Below, one piece after another: positions 41,574 through 51,866 of a DNA stretch of 64,000 bases. This DNA comes from Azoarcus sp. (GTDB lineage Bacteria; Pseudomonadota; Gammaproteobacteria; Burkholderiales; Rhodocyclaceae), in assembly GCA_030656215.1 (NCBI GenBank), contig JAUSOD010000029.1:24394-88393 (forward strand). Direction: 5' to 3'. Each line of letters starts with the position of its first letter. The first letter of the stretch is position 1. A model generated the notes under the pieces. It was not told where the DNA came from and did no database searches. It worked only from the letters and a program-made list of their open reading frames with translations. Made by a program: the position numbers and the translations under genes.

Positions 41574-42625
41574 GTCCGGGCTCCTCTCACTGCGCGGGCG
41601 TAACGCATCAACATGTCTTCAAGAAAAAGACGAAGGTTCAGCGGATGTGCCGCCACCCGTCTGATTTGGGCGAGTTCATTGTAGCAGTTGCTCGCCGCGG
41701 CCACGCTCGAACGGCTGGCCAACGCGGACAGCACGCGCTCCTGGGCGGGAAAGAACCGGACCCGGCCACCGAGTCGCAACGCCGCGAGGTCGGCCACCCA
41801 GCGCTGCATCCAGTCCACCAGGCTGGTCAGCCCGAAGCCCGCAGCCAGGGCTTCCTTCGATTTCAGCCAGACCTCCCACTGCCCCGCAAGTTTCAGCATG
41901 TCGGGATCGGACGCGGCGACGTCGCGCACGAAACGCTCGAGCAATGCTGCGCCCCCTTGTTCCGCAAGCCGTGTCGCAGCGAGCGGGATGCCCCCCGACA
42001 GCGCCAGCAAGGCATCGAGCGAGCGCCCCTCGGCCACCTGCCAGCGGCCCAGCGTCGCGGCGTCGGGACGGGGGATGCTCCACTGCTGGCAGCGGCTGCG
42101 TATGGTGGGCAGCAGTTTGCGCGGCGCAGAAGAAACAAGCAGAAAGGTGCAGCCGACCGGCGGCTCCTCCAGCAGCTTGAGCAGTGCATTGGCGGTGAAC
42201 GCGTTCATCGCCTCGGCCGGCTCGAGAATTACCACCCGCTGCGAACCGTGATGCCCGGTGACGGACAGCGCCGCCTGCAATTCGCGGATCTGGTCGATCA
42301 GAATCTGGCTGGATTTCGCCTTTCCACTGCCGCCTTCGCTTGCTGCGTCGCCGCCCTCACCCGCCTCGGACTGGTCTGCAGCGGCTGCCGGAACGACCCG
42401 GTATAGATCCGGGTGATTGCCGGACAAACGCCACTGGCACGCCACACAATGGCCGCAGGCGTGACCATTGACCAGGGGCGCATCGCACAGCAAACGGGCG
42501 CCGAGCGCCTCGGCCAGATCGCGTTTGCCGAGGCCGGGCGCGCCGACGAACAGCAGTGCATGCGGCAAGCGCGCCTGCAGGCCGACCAGGCGGGCCCACG
42601 CGGGTTCGAGCCAGGGGTGGATCAT
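41570..42625 (-). CDS. holB: DNA polymerase III subunit delta'
   Basis: The 351-residue clamp-loader subunit loads the beta sliding clamp with gamma/tau and delta. The N-terminal AAA-like domain has a P-loop ([15 protein letters not shown]) and a zinc-binding cysteine set ([17 protein letters not shown]). [26 protein letters not shown] corresponds to Walker B and following helices, and the arginine-finger SRC motif is in TIRSRCQQW. An acidic/Gly-rich insertion (about 85-105) is not essential to the fold. It overlaps tmk by 4 bases upstream and pilZ by 4 downstream. Confidence 0.95.
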   Translation of the reverse strand: MIHPWLEPAWARLVGLQARLPHALLFVGAPGLGKRDLAEALGARLLCDAPLVNGHACGHCVACQWRLSGNHPDLYRVVPAAAADQSEAGEGGDAASEGGSGKAKSSQILIDQIRELQAALSVTGHHGSQRVVILEPAEAMNAFTANALLKLLEEPPVGCTFLLVSSAPRKLLPTIRSRCQQWSIPRPDAATLGRWQVAEGRSLDALLALSGGIPLAATRLAEQGGAALLERFVRDVAASDPDMLKLAGQWEVWLKSKEALAAGFGLTSLVDWMQRWVADLAALRLGGRVRFFPAQERVLSALASRSSVAAASNCYNELAQIRRVAAHPLNLRLFLEDMLMRYARAVRGART

Positions 42626-43254
42626 GAGAACCAGCGCTCCTCGATCAGGGCTGCGAGCTCGGCGCGGATCAGCTCGGGCCGGCGATCGGCATCGATCACG
42701 CAGATGCGCTCCGGCGCCTGCGCGGCGCGGTCGAGATAGGCCTCGCGCACGCGGATGAAGAATCCGCGCTGCTCACGCTCGAAGCGGTCCGGATCGACGC
42801 CGGTCGAGGCGACCCGACTCGCCGCGATCTCGGGTGGCAGATCGAAGATCAGCGTGAGGTCGGGCTGAAAGCCGGGATGCACCCAGGCTTCGAGCGCCTT
42901 GAACTTGTCCGCCGCCAGCCCTCGGCCGCCGACCTGATACGCGTAAGTGGCATCCGAGAATCGATCGCACACGACCCAGGTGCCAGCGGCCAGCGCAGGC
43001 AATATCTTTGCTGAGAGATGCTCGCGACGGGCGGCAAACATCAACATCGCCTCGGTTTCGAGATGCATCGCCTCGTGCAGCAGCAAATCCCGCAGGCGCT
43101 CGCCCAGCGGCGTCCCGCCGGGTTCGCGCGACTGCTCGACCGCAATTCCACGCGCGCGCAGCAGTTCGACCACGGCCGCGATCTGGCTACTCTTGCCTGC
43201 ACCGTCGATGCCTTCGAAAGTAATGAAACGACCCTTGTCCGGTGCTGAGATCAA
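42622..43254 (-). CDS. tmk: Thymidylate kinase
   Basis: The 210-residue enzyme phosphorylates dTMP to dTDP. The P-loop is [12 protein letters not shown] (about 13-24), the dTMP-binding [20 protein letters not shown] carries the DRX-type signature region, and [13 protein letters not shown] is at about 97-109. It overlaps mltG and holB by 4 bases each. The mltG-tmk-holB order is standard in proteobacteria. Confidence 0.97.
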   Translation of the reverse strand: MISAPDKGRFITFEGIDGAGKSSQIAAVVELLRARGIAVEQSREPGGTPLGERLRDLLLHEAMHLETEAMLMFAARREHLSAKILPALAAGTWVVCDRFSDATYAYQVGGRGLAADKFKALEAWVHPGFQPDLTLIFDLPPEIAASRVASTGVDPDRFEREQRGFFIRVREAYLDRAAQAPERICVIDADRRPELIRAELAALIEERWFS

Positions 43255-44255
43255 CCGCCTGCTCCTCCGCGCTGATATTTATTCACCGCGCGATTGTGTT
43301 CGATCAAGTTGCGCGAGAACTCGCTGCTGCCATCGCCCCGCGAAACGAAGTAGAGGAAGTCCGACTTGTCCGGGTTGACCGCCGCACGTAGCGAGTCCCG
43401 GCCCGGCATCGCGATCGGACTGGGCGGCAGGCCGGCCCGGGTATAGGTATTCCACGGATGATCAGTGTCCAGATGACGCCGCCGTAACCTGCCGTCAAAG
43501 TCTGCGTCCAGGCCGTAGATCACGGTCGGATCGGTCTGCAGCCGCATGCCGATGCGCAGGCGATTGGCGAACACCGACGCCACCAGTCCCCGGTCCTCGG
43601 GGCGGCCGGTTTCCTTCTCGATGATGGATGCCAGAATCAACACCTCGTAGGGAGACGAAAGCGGCACGCCCGGCGCGCGGGTAGCCCAGGCCTCGTCAAT
43701 TCGCGCCTGCATCGCATGATGGGCGCGCGCCAGCAAGGCAAGCGCGCTGGAACGTTTATCGAACAGGTAAGTATCCGGAAAAAACAGTCCCTCGGGGTGC
43801 TCATAGGCCGCACCGATGCGGCTCAGGATCTCCCGATCGCTCAAGCCGACAGTGTCGGCCTCTAGAAATGGGTGTGCCTCGATCGCCGCGCGGACCTGCC
43901 GAAAATTCCAGCCCTCCACCAGCAGCAACTCGCCCTGCGACACGTCGCCGCTGGACAGCTTGAGCAGCAGCAGCCACGGTGTGATCCCGGCATGTACTTC
44001 ATAACTGCCGGCCTTGATCAGCTCCGCCTTGCCGCTGAGTCGGGCCAGCCAGTAGAGCAGGGTTGGCTGCACCGCCACACCGGACGCCTCTATGGCGATG
44101 GCCGCCTGACGCATGTTTGCGCCGCGCTGGATGGTGAAGTCGATCACCGGTTGCTTGAGCACCAGCGCCTGATGGGCAAACCACCAGGCGCCGGCGCCCG
44201 CAGCGGCGACAGTCAGTACGGCGAGAGCGAGCAGGCGAAGGAAGATCTTTTTCAT
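43251..44255 (-). CDS. mltG: Endolytic peptidoglycan transglycosylase MltG (YceG-like)
   Basis: The 334-residue inner-membrane protein cuts nascent glycan strands to end their elongation. An N-terminal membrane helix (about 5-25) is followed by a LysM-like domain and the YceG catalytic domain. The catalytic glutamate lies in [22 protein letters not shown], and the typical [11 protein letters not shown] and [18 protein letters not shown] follow. I prefer ATG 44255 ([14 protein letters not shown]); an ATG five codons upstream is possible. It is the first gene of the tmk-holB-pilZ-tatD operon and is divergent from ygfZ. Confidence 0.95.
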   Translation of the reverse strand: MKKIFLRLLALAVLTVAAAGAGAWWFAHQALVLKQPVIDFTIQRGANMRQAAIAIEASGVAVQPTLLYWLARLSGKAELIKAGSYEVHAGITPWLLLLKLSSGDVSQGELLLVEGWNFRQVRAAIEAHPFLEADTVGLSDREILSRIGAAYEHPEGLFFPDTYLFDKRSSALALLARAHHAMQARIDEAWATRAPGVPLSSPYEVLILASIIEKETGRPEDRGLVASVFANRLRIGMRLQTDPTVIYGLDADFDGRLRRRHLDTDHPWNTYTRAGLPPSPIAMPGRDSLRAAVNPDKSDFLYFVSRGDGSSEFSRNLIEHNRAVNKYQRGGAGG

Positions 44256-44341
44256 CGGGATGAGGATCATGCCGCGGGACTGGCAGGCAAGTGCAAAAAA
44301 ACGCTACGCTTGCGGGCAACTGCCGGATTGCGGCGGGGCCC

Positions 44342-44347
44342 TATAAT
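44342..44347 (+). promoter_or_regulatory. Probable -10 element of the ygfZ promoter
   Basis: A consensus TATAAT lies 64 bases upstream of the ygfZ start in the divergent mltG/ygfZ region. I see no good -35 at the standard spacing, so the promoter is only partly supported. Confidence 0.4.
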
Positions 44348-44411
44348 ACTGCATTGCCCCGGCCGAAGGCCTCGGCAGCCTGCTCTCCGACATCCCTGAC
44401 AGAATGAGACC

Positions 44412-45440
44412 ATGACCGCCTGGACCGACTACCTGACCCGCGAGGGTGCGACCCTCGACCACAACACCGTTTCCTTTGGCGCAGCGCAGGCCGACGCGGC
44501 CGCACTCGAAACCGGCACGGTGGTGGTACCCCTGCTCCATCTGGGCATCCTGCAAAGCGTGGGCCCCGACTCGGCACCTTACCTGCACAACCTGTTCTCC
44601 AACGACGTGAACAAGCTGGCGCCGGAGGCGGTGCAGTGGAGCAGCTTCAACAGTCCGAAGGGGCGCATGCTGGCCAGCTTTCTGCTGTGGCGCGAAGCTG
44701 AAGGCCACAGTCTGGTGCTTGCGGCCGACATCGTGCCGATGATGCACAAGAAGCTGTCGATGTACATTTTGCGCAGCAAGGTCAAGCTTGCCGATGCCAG
44801 TGCCGAGCGCGCACTCATCGGCGTGGCTGGCGAGGATGCCGCTGCTTGCCTGCAGCGTGCCGGCCTGCCCCTGCCGGCGGCCGACATGCAGCAAGTCGAT
44901 GGTGACGGCGCGCTGGTGATCAGGCTTGGCGCGCAGCAGTTCATCGTGGTCGTCCCGGTCAGCGCTGCCGCAGAACTGTTCGCCGGCCTCAGCGCAGCCG
45001 GTGCGGTCAAGGCTGGCACCGACACCTGGCAACTGGCCATGATCCGGGCCGGGCTGCCCCTGATCACTGCCGCAACCCAGGAGGAGTTCGTTGCCCAGAT
45101 GCTCAATTACGAGCTCATCGGCGGTGTGAGCTTTCACAAGGGCTGCTATCCGGGACAGGAGATCGTCGCCCGCACCCAGTATCTGGGCAAACTCAAGAAG
45201 CGTATGTACCGCGTCGCCCTTCCGGCAGGCACGGCTCCGGTCGCCGGCAACGACCTCTACTCGCCCGCGTTCGGGGAGCAGTCGGCCGGCAAACTGGTAA
45301 ACGTGGCACCGGCTGCCGGTGGTGGCTTCGAAGCCCTCGCGGTCATGCAGAGCAGCTGCGCCGAGTCCGGCGAAGTGCATTTCGGGGCAGTCGACGGCCC
45401 GCTGCTGGGCTTTCTCGACCTGCCCTATGCGCTCCCCTGA
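44412..45440 (+). CDS. ygfZ: tRNA-modifying / iron-sulphur assembly folate-binding protein YgfZ
   Basis: The 342-residue GcvT-like protein binds tetrahydrofolate and assists assembly or repair of certain iron-sulphur enzymes. The family signature KGCYPGQEIVART, with its conserved cysteine, is at about residues 241-253. FNSPKGRMLASFLLWR and the folate-site region GLPLITAATQEEFVAQMLNYE precede it. Divergent from mltG, an arrangement often found in Betaproteobacteria. Confidence 0.94.
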   Translation: MTAWTDYLTREGATLDHNTVSFGAAQADAAALETGTVVVPLLHLGILQSVGPDSAPYLHNLFSNDVNKLAPEAVQWSSFNSPKGRMLASFLLWREAEGHSLVLAADIVPMMHKKLSMYILRSKVKLADASAERALIGVAGEDAAACLQRAGLPLPAADMQQVDGDGALVIRLGAQQFIVVVPVSAAAELFAGLSAAGAVKAGTDTWQLAMIRAGLPLITAATQEEFVAQMLNYELIGGVSFHKGCYPGQEIVARTQYLGKLKKRMYRVALPAGTAPVAGNDLYSPAFGEQSAGKLVNVAPAAGGGFEALAVMQSSCAESGEVHFGAVDGPLLGFLDLPYALP

Positions 45441-45484
45441 CTTGTTGCGCTGACTCATTTCGCCTGACTCCGCCCACATACACC

Positions 45485-45510
45485 GCGCCGCGCCTTCCGG
45501 GGCGCGGCGC
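45485..45510 (+). repeat. GC-rich hairpin between ygfZ and the DUF4936 gene
   Basis: GCGCCGCGCC and GGCGCGGCGC form a perfect 10-bp stem around a 6-base loop, 45 bases after the ygfZ stop. There is no T-run. It may end ygfZ transcription with Rho, or stabilise the mRNA. Confidence 0.55.
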
Positions 45511-45555
45511 CGACCCGGCAGCGTCGCTGCCCACCACACCCTCCGGGATACATCG

Positions 45556-45846
45556 GTGCTGAAAAACTATTTCATCTACTACCGGATCAGGGACGGACTC
45601 GATCCTGACGACGCCCATGCCAGCGTGAAAGGCATGCAGGCTGCACTCGAGCGCCGCACCGGTGTGCGCGGACGCCTCTTCTCCCGCTTCCACGAAGATG
45701 CCACCTGGATGGAAGTCTACGAGAGCGTCGAGGCGCCGGAATCGTTCGAACAGGCCTTGCGCGAAGAGATCGAGCATCATCGCGTGGACGAACTGGTTCT
45801 GCCCGGTTCCGCCCGCCATGTTGAGTGTTTCATCGAATGTGTCTGA
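45556..45846 (+). CDS. DUF4936 family protein
   Basis: This 96-residue soluble protein has an alpha/beta pattern like a small ferredoxin-like or stress-barrel domain: NYFIYYRIRDGLDP at the start, then GMQAALERRTGVRGRLFSRFHEDATWMEVYESV. It matches DUF4936, a small family found mainly in Betaproteobacteria; function unknown. It begins at GTG 45556. Its end overlaps the next gene by 10 bases, so the two are translated together. Confidence 0.8.
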   Translation: MLKNYFIYYRIRDGLDPDDAHASVKGMQAALERRTGVRGRLFSRFHEDATWMEVYESVEAPESFEQALREEIEHHRVDELVLPGSARHVECFIECV

Positions 45847-46628
45847 TCGTGCTGGCGTGGAAGTCGCACCCCGACTACCCGCTGGTCGTGGCCGCCAACC
45901 GCGATGAGTTCCTGGATCGTGCGGCATCGCCGGCGCACTGGTGGAGCGACAGCCCCGACCTGCTTGCGGGACGTGACCTCGAGGCTGGCGGCACGTGGAT
46001 GGGGCTGACCCGTTCGGGGCGGTTCGCCGCGCTGACGAATTACCGTGACCCCGAACAGCGCCGCACCGGTGTGCCCTCTCGTGGTCTGCTCGTTCGTGAG
46101 GCGCTCGAGGCGTCGACCGACACACAAACCACGCTGGAGCATATCGCACGCAGCAGCAGCGACTACGCCGGCTTCAATCTGCTGTTCAGTGATGGGGCCC
46201 GACTCGGCATTCACGAAAGTACAAGCGGCGCGGTACGTTTGCTTGAGCCCGGCATCTACGGTCTGTCGAATCACCTGCTCGATTCGCCGTGGCCCAAATT
46301 GAAGCTGGCGCGGGAGGCCCTCACCGCCGCACTGCCGACGCTGCCAGCCAACGCTGCCTTCCTCGACCTGATGCGGGACACGACCGCCGTGCCCGACCAG
46401 CATCTTCCGCAGACCGGTGTCAGCCTGGAATGGGAGCGCTGGTTATCACCCGCCTTCATCCGGGCACCCGGCTACGGCACGCGCTGCTCAAGCCTGGTCC
46501 TGCTGGGCCGCGATGCTGAGGCGCGCTTCACCGAATGGACATGGGCTGCCGATGGCCGGCTGCGCAACTCGGTCAGCCACCGCTACCCGATCGCCGCATC
46601 GTCCGATGCGCAATTCCCGCCTCCATGA
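45837..46628 (+). CDS. NRDE-family protein (TANGO2-like, Ser/Thr-rich)
   Basis: The 263-residue protein begins MCLIVLAWKSHPDYPLVVAANRDEF with the NRDE motif that names the family, followed by WWSDSPDLLAGRDLEAGGTWMG and GYGTRCSSLVLL near the C-terminus. The cysteine right after the initiator Met is conserved, as in N-terminal nucleophile hydrolases. TANGO2 relatives have been linked to lipid or haem handling, but no clear bacterial role is known. The end overlaps the acetyltransferase gene on the opposite strand by 56 bases. Confidence 0.88.
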   Translation: MCLIVLAWKSHPDYPLVVAANRDEFLDRAASPAHWWSDSPDLLAGRDLEAGGTWMGLTRSGRFAALTNYRDPEQRRTGVPSRGLLVREALEASTDTQTTLEHIARSSSDYAGFNLLFSDGARLGIHESTSGAVRLLEPGIYGLSNHLLDSPWPKLKLAREALTAALPTLPANAAFLDLMRDTTAVPDQHLPQTGVSLEWERWLSPAFIRAPGYGTRCSSLVLLGRDAEARFTEWTWAADGRLRNSVSHRYPIAASSDAQFPPP

Positions 46629-47007
46629 AGACCTCGCCTTCGGCTTCGAAGCCGTGCCCGCGATAGAACTCGACTGCGCTGAGCTGCGCGTTCAGCACCA
46701 GGGTCGTCATCCCTCGCCGCCAGCCCTCGGCGACCAGCGCTTCGAGCACCAGGCCACCGACGCCACGGCCACGCCAGGCCGCGTCAACCGCCATCCGGCC
46801 GATGTGACCGTCAGGCAGTAACCTGCCGGTGGCGAGCGCCTCACCGTTCGCAGCGATGGCAAGCGCATGACGCGACACCGGATCGAACTCGTCGAGCTCC
46901 ATATCCGCCGGCACACCCTGCTCCACCACGAACACACGCTCGCGCAAGGGCATCGCCCGCGGGGCGGCATCGCGCCAATCCAGCAACTCGACGGTAATGG
47001 ACTTCAT
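46573..47007 (-). CDS. GNAT-family N-acetyltransferase (ElaA-like)
   Basis: The 144-residue GNAT enzyme has the acetyl-CoA-binding motif IGRMAVDAAWRGRGVGGLVLEALV (Q/R-x-x-G-x-G/A form as RGRGVGG, about residues 79-85). The VFVVEQGVPADMELDEFDP segment is typical of ElaA/YjcF-like members. It would transfer an acetyl group to an amine; the acceptor is unknown. Its start overlaps the end of the L,D-transpeptidase gene by 4 bases, making it the last gene of the operon with the ligase, tadA and transpeptidase genes. It is convergent with the NRDE gene and overlaps it. Confidence 0.88.
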   Translation of the reverse strand: MKSITVELLDWRDAAPRAMPLRERVFVVEQGVPADMELDEFDPVSRHALAIAANGEALATGRLLPDGHIGRMAVDAAWRGRGVGGLVLEALVAEGWRRGMTTLVLNAQLSAVEFYRGHGFEAEGEVFMEAGIAHRTMRRSGSGG

Positions 47008-47483
47008 TCGACAATCTCGACAAGGGTTCCGGCAGGTACAAGGTCGAACAGCTCGATCACGTCGCGGTTACGCATCCGAATGCAGCCGTGCGAGCGTGGC
47101 GCCCCCATCGGCTGATCATCTCCGGTGCCGTGAATGTAGATATAGCGTCGCATGCTGTCCACCCGCGCGCCGCGGTTGAAGCCCGGCTCCTCACCGCACA
47201 ACCACAGAATGCGTGAAAGGATCCAGTCACGCCCCGGTCGCGTTGCCGCAAACGCCGGCGTCCAGACCTCCCCCGTCGGTCGCCGACCGCGAAACACCGT
47301 ACCGGCAGGCGCACCGGCACCGATCCGGGCCCGGATCCGGTGACGACCGCGTGGCGTGCAGCCACTGTCCTGCAACTCGCCCGCGCCCTTGGCTGAGGTT
47401 GAAACCGCATAGCGGCGAATGCAGCACCGATTGCGGTCAAAGAGATCGAGGCACTGTCGACCGATGTCGATGCGGATGAACAT
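47004..47483 (-). CDS. L,D-transpeptidase (YkuD) family protein without visible signal peptide
   Basis: The 159-residue protein is essentially a single YkuD domain. The active-site signature is RYIYIHGTGDDQPMG, then APRSHGCIRMRN with the catalytic cysteine in SHGCIR. Such enzymes form 3-3 cross-links in peptidoglycan or attach proteins to it. The start at ATG 47483 (MFIRIDIGRQCLDLFD) gives no signal peptide, so export would need an unrecognised route or the protein acts elsewhere; a longer frame also offers no convincing signal. It lies 7 bases after tadA and overlaps the acetyltransferase gene. Confidence 0.88.
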   Translation of the reverse strand: MFIRIDIGRQCLDLFDRNRCCIRRYAVSTSAKGAGELQDSGCTPRGRHRIRARIGAGAPAGTVFRGRRPTGEVWTPAFAATRPGRDWILSRILWLCGEEPGFNRGARVDSMRRYIYIHGTGDDQPMGAPRSHGCIRMRNRDVIELFDLVPAGTLVEIVE

Positions 47484-47490
47484 GGAGGCC

Positions 47491-48578
<1,088 letters not shown>

Positions 48579-48669
48579 CTTGCCTCCTATCATGCCCACT
48601 TCGTTGATCAAAATAGGCGAAACCCGCATGAATCGTGGTGTTTCAGAGGGGCGTCGTCTTCTGGCTTTA

Positions 48670-51315
48670 CTACCGGCGTCGCGTTTCGTGGGGGGGCTGG
48701 TGGGCATTGGCCGTGCTCCCGAAACTCAACCACCGGGCGGCAAACTCGTCGGGAGATACCGGCTTGCCAAAGTAGTAACCCTGCGCCTCATCGCACCCCA
48801 GTGCGAGCAGACGCTCGGCCTGAGCATTCTCCTCGACCCCCTCTGCGAGCGTCTTGAGCCCCAGGCTCCGGGCCATGGCGACGATCGTGGTGACGATGCT
48901 GTGGTCGTTGCGGTCGCTGAGCATGTGACGCACGAACGACATGTCGATCTTGAGCGTCTGGGCCGGAAAGCGCTTCAGGTAAGAGAGCGAGGAATGTCCG
49001 GTACCGAAATCGTCGATCGCAAACGCAAACCCGGCGTCGACCAGCAGCCGAGTCACCCGCATGGCGCACTCGGGGTCGAGCATCATGCTCGACTCGGTGA
49101 TCTCGAGCTCGATCCGGGTGGGCTTGATACCCGCCTCATGTGCAATCGCAAGCGCATGCTGGGCAAAATCCTGCTGCTCGATCTGCTGCGTCGCCACGTT
49201 GATCGCCAGCCGGTCCGGCAGACTCAGCCCTGCCTTCGCCCAGAACTGCAACTGCCGACAGGCCTCCTTGAGCACCCACTCGCCAAGCGCAATCATCATC
49301 CCACGCTCCTCGGCAACCGGGATGAACTCTGCCGGGCTCACCCACCCCCACTCGGCATCGTGCCAGCGCAGCAGTGCTTCCGCACCGGTCAGCTTCCCGG
49401 TTTTCAGATCGCACTGCGGTTGATAATGGAGTCGAAGATGCTTCTCGTGGAGGGCCCGCGTGAAGCGCCGTGCCAATTCCATCTTCCGAGCCAGTTCGGC
49501 CCCCATCTCGGCGGCGTAGAAACAGTAGCCGCCACCATTGGCCTTGGCCCGGTACATCGCGATGTCTGCATGCTTCAGGAGCAGCTGACAATCGTTGCCG
49601 TCAACCGGATAGAGCGCAATGCCGGTACTCGCACCCAGAGAAAAGGCACGGTCCTTGACCTCGATCGGCTTCTGCAGCACCCGCTTCAGCCGTTCGGCAA
49701 TCAAGGTGGCACCCGAACGTCCCGTCTGGTGGGCAATGATGACAAACTCATCGCCGCCGAGCCGGGCCAGCGTTTCATCATGCCGCAACGCAGCACGAAA
49801 ACGCTGCGCAACTTCCGCGAGTACCTGATCGCCACAGACGTGCCCCTGGGTGTCGTTGATCTCCTTGAAGCGGTCCAGATCGATGAACATCAGCGCAATC
49901 GATTGCCCCTGACGTTGCGCTACCGCCAGCGCCTGCTGCAGGCGGTCATGGAACAGGGCCCGATTGGGGAGTCCGGTGAGGGCGTCGTAGAAGGCGAGTT
50001 GTTCGATCCGCACTTCGGCGATCTTGCGCTCGGTGATGTCCTGCATCGTACCGGTAGCGGCGACAAACCGACCCCGAGCGTCGAACTCCAGTTCGGCCCG
50101 GGTCTCCAGCCAGAGCGTCTCGCCCCCCACCCTGATGCGATGCTCGATGCGGAAGGGCGCGCCCCTGCACGCTGCCTGCCATGACGCATCCACGTGCTTT
50201 CGCTCGTCGGGGTGAACCCTGTCGAGAAAGCCCTGATAACTTAGGGGACTACCCTGTGTGACACGCAACAGCCGGCAGGTTTCCTCGGAACATTCAAGCA
50301 CATCCCTATCCGCCTCCCCATCAGCGCCGACCCGGTCCACGCGCCAACTACCGATTTTTGCCACCGACTGCGCGTGACGGAGCATGGCCTCGCTGCGCAA
50401 CAGTTTCGACTCGGCCTGGCGCCGAAACAGTTCCTCTTCGCTGACTTCCTCGACTACGACGAGGAGCCGGCCCGCCTCCTCTGCCAGACAGATGTGCCTG
50501 ATCGTGACCCGTACCTGCTTGCATGTCGGATCACCCAATGCGTGCATGCAGAAGAGCCGATCGTGCTCGTCCACGCATCCCTTGACAACGGCGAGCGCGC
50601 ACGAGGCCAGCCCATCCGCCACGACCACCTCGGGCAGGCGCTTGCCAAGGACCCTGGCCAGAACCAGGCCGAACATCTCCAGGCCTTTGGTATTGACGGA
50701 AAGGATGGAAAGATCGGGCGCCAGGACGAAAATTCCATCGTGCATGCTCTCGAACACCATCGCGGCGTAGTTTTCCAAGCCTTGTATGGTCTGATCGCGC
50801 GCTTCGATGTAGGTGTCGATTGCAAGACCCATATCGAACAATACGATCTTGATCAGGGATTGAACCGTCTCCACCAGGCGTTCGGGCGAATCGCCCAACC
50901 GCCGCTGGATCTCCGGCAACAAGCCGACAAGGTACTTGGCGTAGGCGCCCAGATACCAGGTCGGCGCCAGACCGACACGGTGATGCGCCATCCCGACGCG
51001 AAGCCGGTGATGAATGTAGTCCCGTCCATAGTCTCCCGCGGTCAGCGCTTCGAAATAGGCCGCCTGGGAGCGCTGCAGACGCTCAATCGTCTGCGAGTCG
51101 GGCAGCAGCGCACTGGTTTCCTCAAACGAGAGTACGTGGCGGTAGAACTCCGCGGCGAACTCCGGCGCGTAGCCCTTCAAAACCTCATGCAGTTGCTGCA
51201 GGCGTGCAACGTCGTCTTCCGAAAATCCAAGAAAAGCCTTGCGCTTGACGATCGCACTGTCGCTCAGATCCAGTGCCTTGCTCATCTGGCTCAAACCCTG
51301 TGCATCGTCCCTCAC
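48670..51315 (-). CDS. Globin-coupled PAS-PAS-GGDEF-EAL sensor (haem-based c-di-GMP enzyme)
   Basis: The 881-residue soluble protein has an N-terminal globin-coupled sensor domain (about 15-175). RLRVGMAHHRVGLAPTWYLGAY supplies the proximal haem histidine, about H111. Two PAS-like domains follow (about 190-305 and 320-440), the second ending TMQDITERKIAEVRIEQL. The GGDEF domain is intact (GGDEF at 520-524, in RLGGDEFVII). The EAL domain looks intact too (GAEALLRW, DDFGTGHSSLSYLK, EGVEENAQ). It is an oxygen- or NO-responsive protein able in principle to make and degrade c-di-GMP. The GTG at 51315 has AAGGGTG upstream; an ATG ten codons in is an alternative. Its leader is unusually long. Confidence 0.93.
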   Translation of the reverse strand: MRDDAQGLSQMSKALDLSDSAIVKRKAFLGFSEDDVARLQQLHEVLKGYAPEFAAEFYRHVLSFEETSALLPDSQTIERLQRSQAAYFEALTAGDYGRDYIHHRLRVGMAHHRVGLAPTWYLGAYAKYLVGLLPEIQRRLGDSPERLVETVQSLIKIVLFDMGLAIDTYIEARDQTIQGLENYAAMVFESMHDGIFVLAPDLSILSVNTKGLEMFGLVLARVLGKRLPEVVVADGLASCALAVVKGCVDEHDRLFCMHALGDPTCKQVRVTIRHICLAEEAGRLLVVVEEVSEEELFRRQAESKLLRSEAMLRHAQSVAKIGSWRVDRVGADGEADRDVLECSEETCRLLRVTQGSPLSYQGFLDRVHPDERKHVDASWQAACRGAPFRIEHRIRVGGETLWLETRAELEFDARGRFVAATGTMQDITERKIAEVRIEQLAFYDALTGLPNRALFHDRLQQALAVAQRQGQSIALMFIDLDRFKEINDTQGHVCGDQVLAEVAQRFRAALRHDETLARLGGDEFVIIAHQTGRSGATLIAERLKRVLQKPIEVKDRAFSLGASTGIALYPVDGNDCQLLLKHADIAMYRAKANGGGYCFYAAEMGAELARKMELARRFTRALHEKHLRLHYQPQCDLKTGKLTGAEALLRWHDAEWGWVSPAEFIPVAEERGMMIALGEWVLKEACRQLQFWAKAGLSLPDRLAINVATQQIEQQDFAQHALAIAHEAGIKPTRIELEITESSMMLDPECAMRVTRLLVDAGFAFAIDDFGTGHSSLSYLKRFPAQTLKIDMSFVRHMLSDRNDHSIVTTIVAMARSLGLKTLAEGVEENAQAERLLALGCDEAQGYYFGKPVSPDEFAARWLSFGSTANAHQPPHETRRR

Positions 51316-51866
51316 GGCTCACCCTTACGATACGAGTGAACGGCAGCAAGGCCTGGCGGAAATCTGACACGCGCAGGAATCCGCATTAGTCTTGCCGGCA
51401 AGCCCGCGGCGATGCGGCGGCAAGCAAGCGGCCGGGCCGCAAGATCAGGAAACGAGGAAACCAGGAGAGCAGACAACACATTGATTGGTAATCCAGACAC
51501 CCCGCACCCCAGAAAATTATTCGTACGCAGCCGCGTCCGACGAAATCGGACGACATGAATACAAAAAAACTTGGGGCGGGGATTGGGCCCAGATAAGCGT
51601 TTGTCGCTCCGAGCGACGACAAAAATCAGGAGAATTCGGCGGGGGCTGGGCCGAGTACTGAAGGAGTATGGATGGATCTATGAAAGCCGCAGAAAAACCA
51701 TTTTGCCGTCCGGGTATAAATTTGCCTCATGTATCCAGCAAAATCAACGATGACCGCAACTTCGGGCTTCAATTTATTCTGCGCATACCAAAAAGGGCCG
51801 ACATACTCTCATCCGCGGGCGGCCCGAGGCGACATCGACCGCCAGGAGCGTCAGCTGAGCTTGCAC
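51316..51866. other. 551-base intergenic region upstream of the globin-coupled sensor gene
   Basis: No gene is convincingly supported. Two perfect short hairpins occur: CGTCCGA/TCGGACG with a 5-base loop (51534-51552), and the GTCGCTC-C-GAGCGAC palindrome (51603-51617). DNA between them is AT-richer than its surroundings and probably holds the sensor gene's promoter. A 77-codon frame on the plus strand from 51668 has a good ribosome-binding site but no recognisable product. Confidence 0.6.
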
